NCBI GenBank assembly: GCA_964362485.1
Contig: CAYIEX010000004.1
Location: 1 to 30,710 of the forward strand
Length of the DNA stretch: 30,710 nt
Direction: 5' to 3'
From: CAMAVK01 sp964362485
GTDB taxonomy: Archaea > Nanobdellota > Nanobdellia > Woesearchaeales > GW2011-AR9
The notes under the pieces are model-generated. The model saw only the letters and a list, made by a program, of their open reading frames with translations, had not been told where the DNA came from and did not search any database. A program made the position numbers and the translations under genes. Position 1 is the stretch's first letter. Each line of letters begins with the position of its first letter. Positions 30,071 to 30,710 of this stretch are shown here, in pieces.

Positions 30071-30209
30071 GATACTATTCTTTTGATTCTAGTTTATTAT
30101 AAGGCAAGAAGACGGGAAATTAATTTCACGCGTCTGCATTTTTTGTTGCCTCATGCAGCAGTCTTATTCAAGGCGAATAAGGTTGGCTATACAGTTTGAT
30201 AATGGAGGG

Positions 30210-30650
30210 TTATTTAAAAAGGTTTGGGCGGTATTGGAATGAAAGTGGAATCGTGTAAGTTTCTATTATCAAATCATTTCGTGCGGGGATCCAAATTTTA
30301 GGTGTTGAAATTGGTCCAAGACGATTGTCAAATACATGATCCTGCTCTTCAAATGGATTGTCTTCATGCATGACGGGGTCGAGATGACCGGTAAGCATGG
30401 CATGTAAGTACAATTCTTGACCAAATGACTCACCGACAGCTTGAAAGAAATGTTCTGTTAAGAGCCGATCCCGTTTGCTTTTGATCCCAAGCCGTGATGC
30501 GGCTATGCTAAATCGTGATACACAATCATCATAATGGAATCCACCCACCACCAGTTCTTCAAGTCCCATTATCGATTGTAAGGTGTGGAGTAAGGTTTTT
30601 TCATCAGGATATTGGCACTCGTCGCGGTGCTGCATTTCTGTTATTTTCAC
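30210..30650 (-). CDS. Hypothetical protein, 146 aa
   Basis: Soluble protein starting at GTG 30650 (an in-frame ATG follows at 30635). The N-terminal part is acidic (MQHRDECQYPDEKTLLHTLQ), with a helix FSIAASRLGIKSKRDRLLTEHF, then AVGESFGQELYLHAMLTGH and a beta C-terminus (KIWIPARNDLIIETYTI). No recognised domain. It ends about 170 bp before the rps2 start on the same strand, with a TATA box between them, so the two are probably separate units. Confidence 0.5.
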   Translation of the reverse strand: MKITEMQHRDECQYPDEKTLLHTLQSIMGLEELVVGGFHYDDCVSRFSIAASRLGIKSKRDRLLTEHFFQAVGESFGQELYLHAMLTGHLDPVMHEDNPFEEQDHVFDNRLGPISTPKIWIPARNDLIIETYTIPLSFQYRPNLFK

Positions 30651-30710
30651 ATTGAGGAGATAATCTTAATCACGAATTTCAAAAATGCATGAGATCTGAA
30701 GAGCGTCGTG

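Noticed and set aside
30163..30181. Perfect 7-bp hairpin CTTATTC/GAATAAG upstream of rps2
   Set aside because: No T-tract follows on either strand, so a terminator call is not supported; it may be chance in AT-rich DNA.
1..30710. CRISPR arrays, insertion sequences, integrases, rRNA genes
   Set aside because: No regular spaced repeats, transposase or integrase motifs, terminal inverted repeats or rRNA signatures were seen.

Overview
The window looks archaeal, most likely from the DPANN side (Woesearchaeota/Pacearchaeota-like). This rests on gene content and signals, not on a database search. It carries an archaeal-type ribosomal protein S2, an S-layer protein of the DPANN/methanogen style, a Hel308-type helicase module, COG2108-like and COG2112-like proteins, and a tRNA gene broken by bulge-helix-bulge introns. 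TATA boxes lie about 25 nt upstream of many start codons, so many genes appear to be leaderless. Genes inside operons instead use GGAGGTGA-like ribosome binding sites. Base composition is moderately AT-rich.

Layout. 1-1071 (+): the end of an unrecognised gene and a cytidine/dCMP-deaminase-family protein. 1079-3070: a radical SAM protein (-) and a divergent HExxH protein (+). 3077-4855 (-): RNase HIII and RNase HII side by side. 4932-6600 (-): an unknown protein, then a seven-helix membrane protein coupled to a small winged-helix regulator. 6755-6856 (+): a 33-residue microprotein. 6886-12958 (-): a split TIM-barrel protein, a PD-(D/E)XK-like protein, and three lineage-type hypothetical proteins, two of them coiled-coil rich. 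A C/D box sRNA candidate (+) sits at 10578-10640. 13097-15766: a small membrane protein (+), then a methyltransferase, an MFS transporter and an unknown protein (-). 15789-15932 (-): tRNA-Val(GAC) with one intron in the D loop and one in the T loop. 15982-16894 (+): a PH-like membrane protein and a single receiver domain. 16974-20844 (-): an AI-2E family membrane protein and the S-layer protein. 21226-21888 (+): an orphan N-terminal half of a Hel308-like helicase.

22023-28278 (-) looks like a cell-envelope and sugar-nucleotide cluster. In transcription order it has a bacterial-type YvcK protein, a HAD phosphatase, a GlmU-like nucleotidyltransferase/acyltransferase, a HemK-like methyltransferase fused to an atypical kinase, and a deacetylase-like/glycosyltransferase/TPR fusion. 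The genes overlap or are closely spaced. The window closes with a second lone receiver protein (-), two unrecognised proteins and rps2 (-).

The strongest unusual items are the doubly interrupted tRNA-Val, whose predicted splicing gives a perfect 73-nt cloverleaf; two GC-rich palindromic in-frame inserts in the methyltransferase-kinase gene; the C/D box candidate with two exact 12-nt guides; TATA boxes that appear to serve both strands; and the orphan helicase half.
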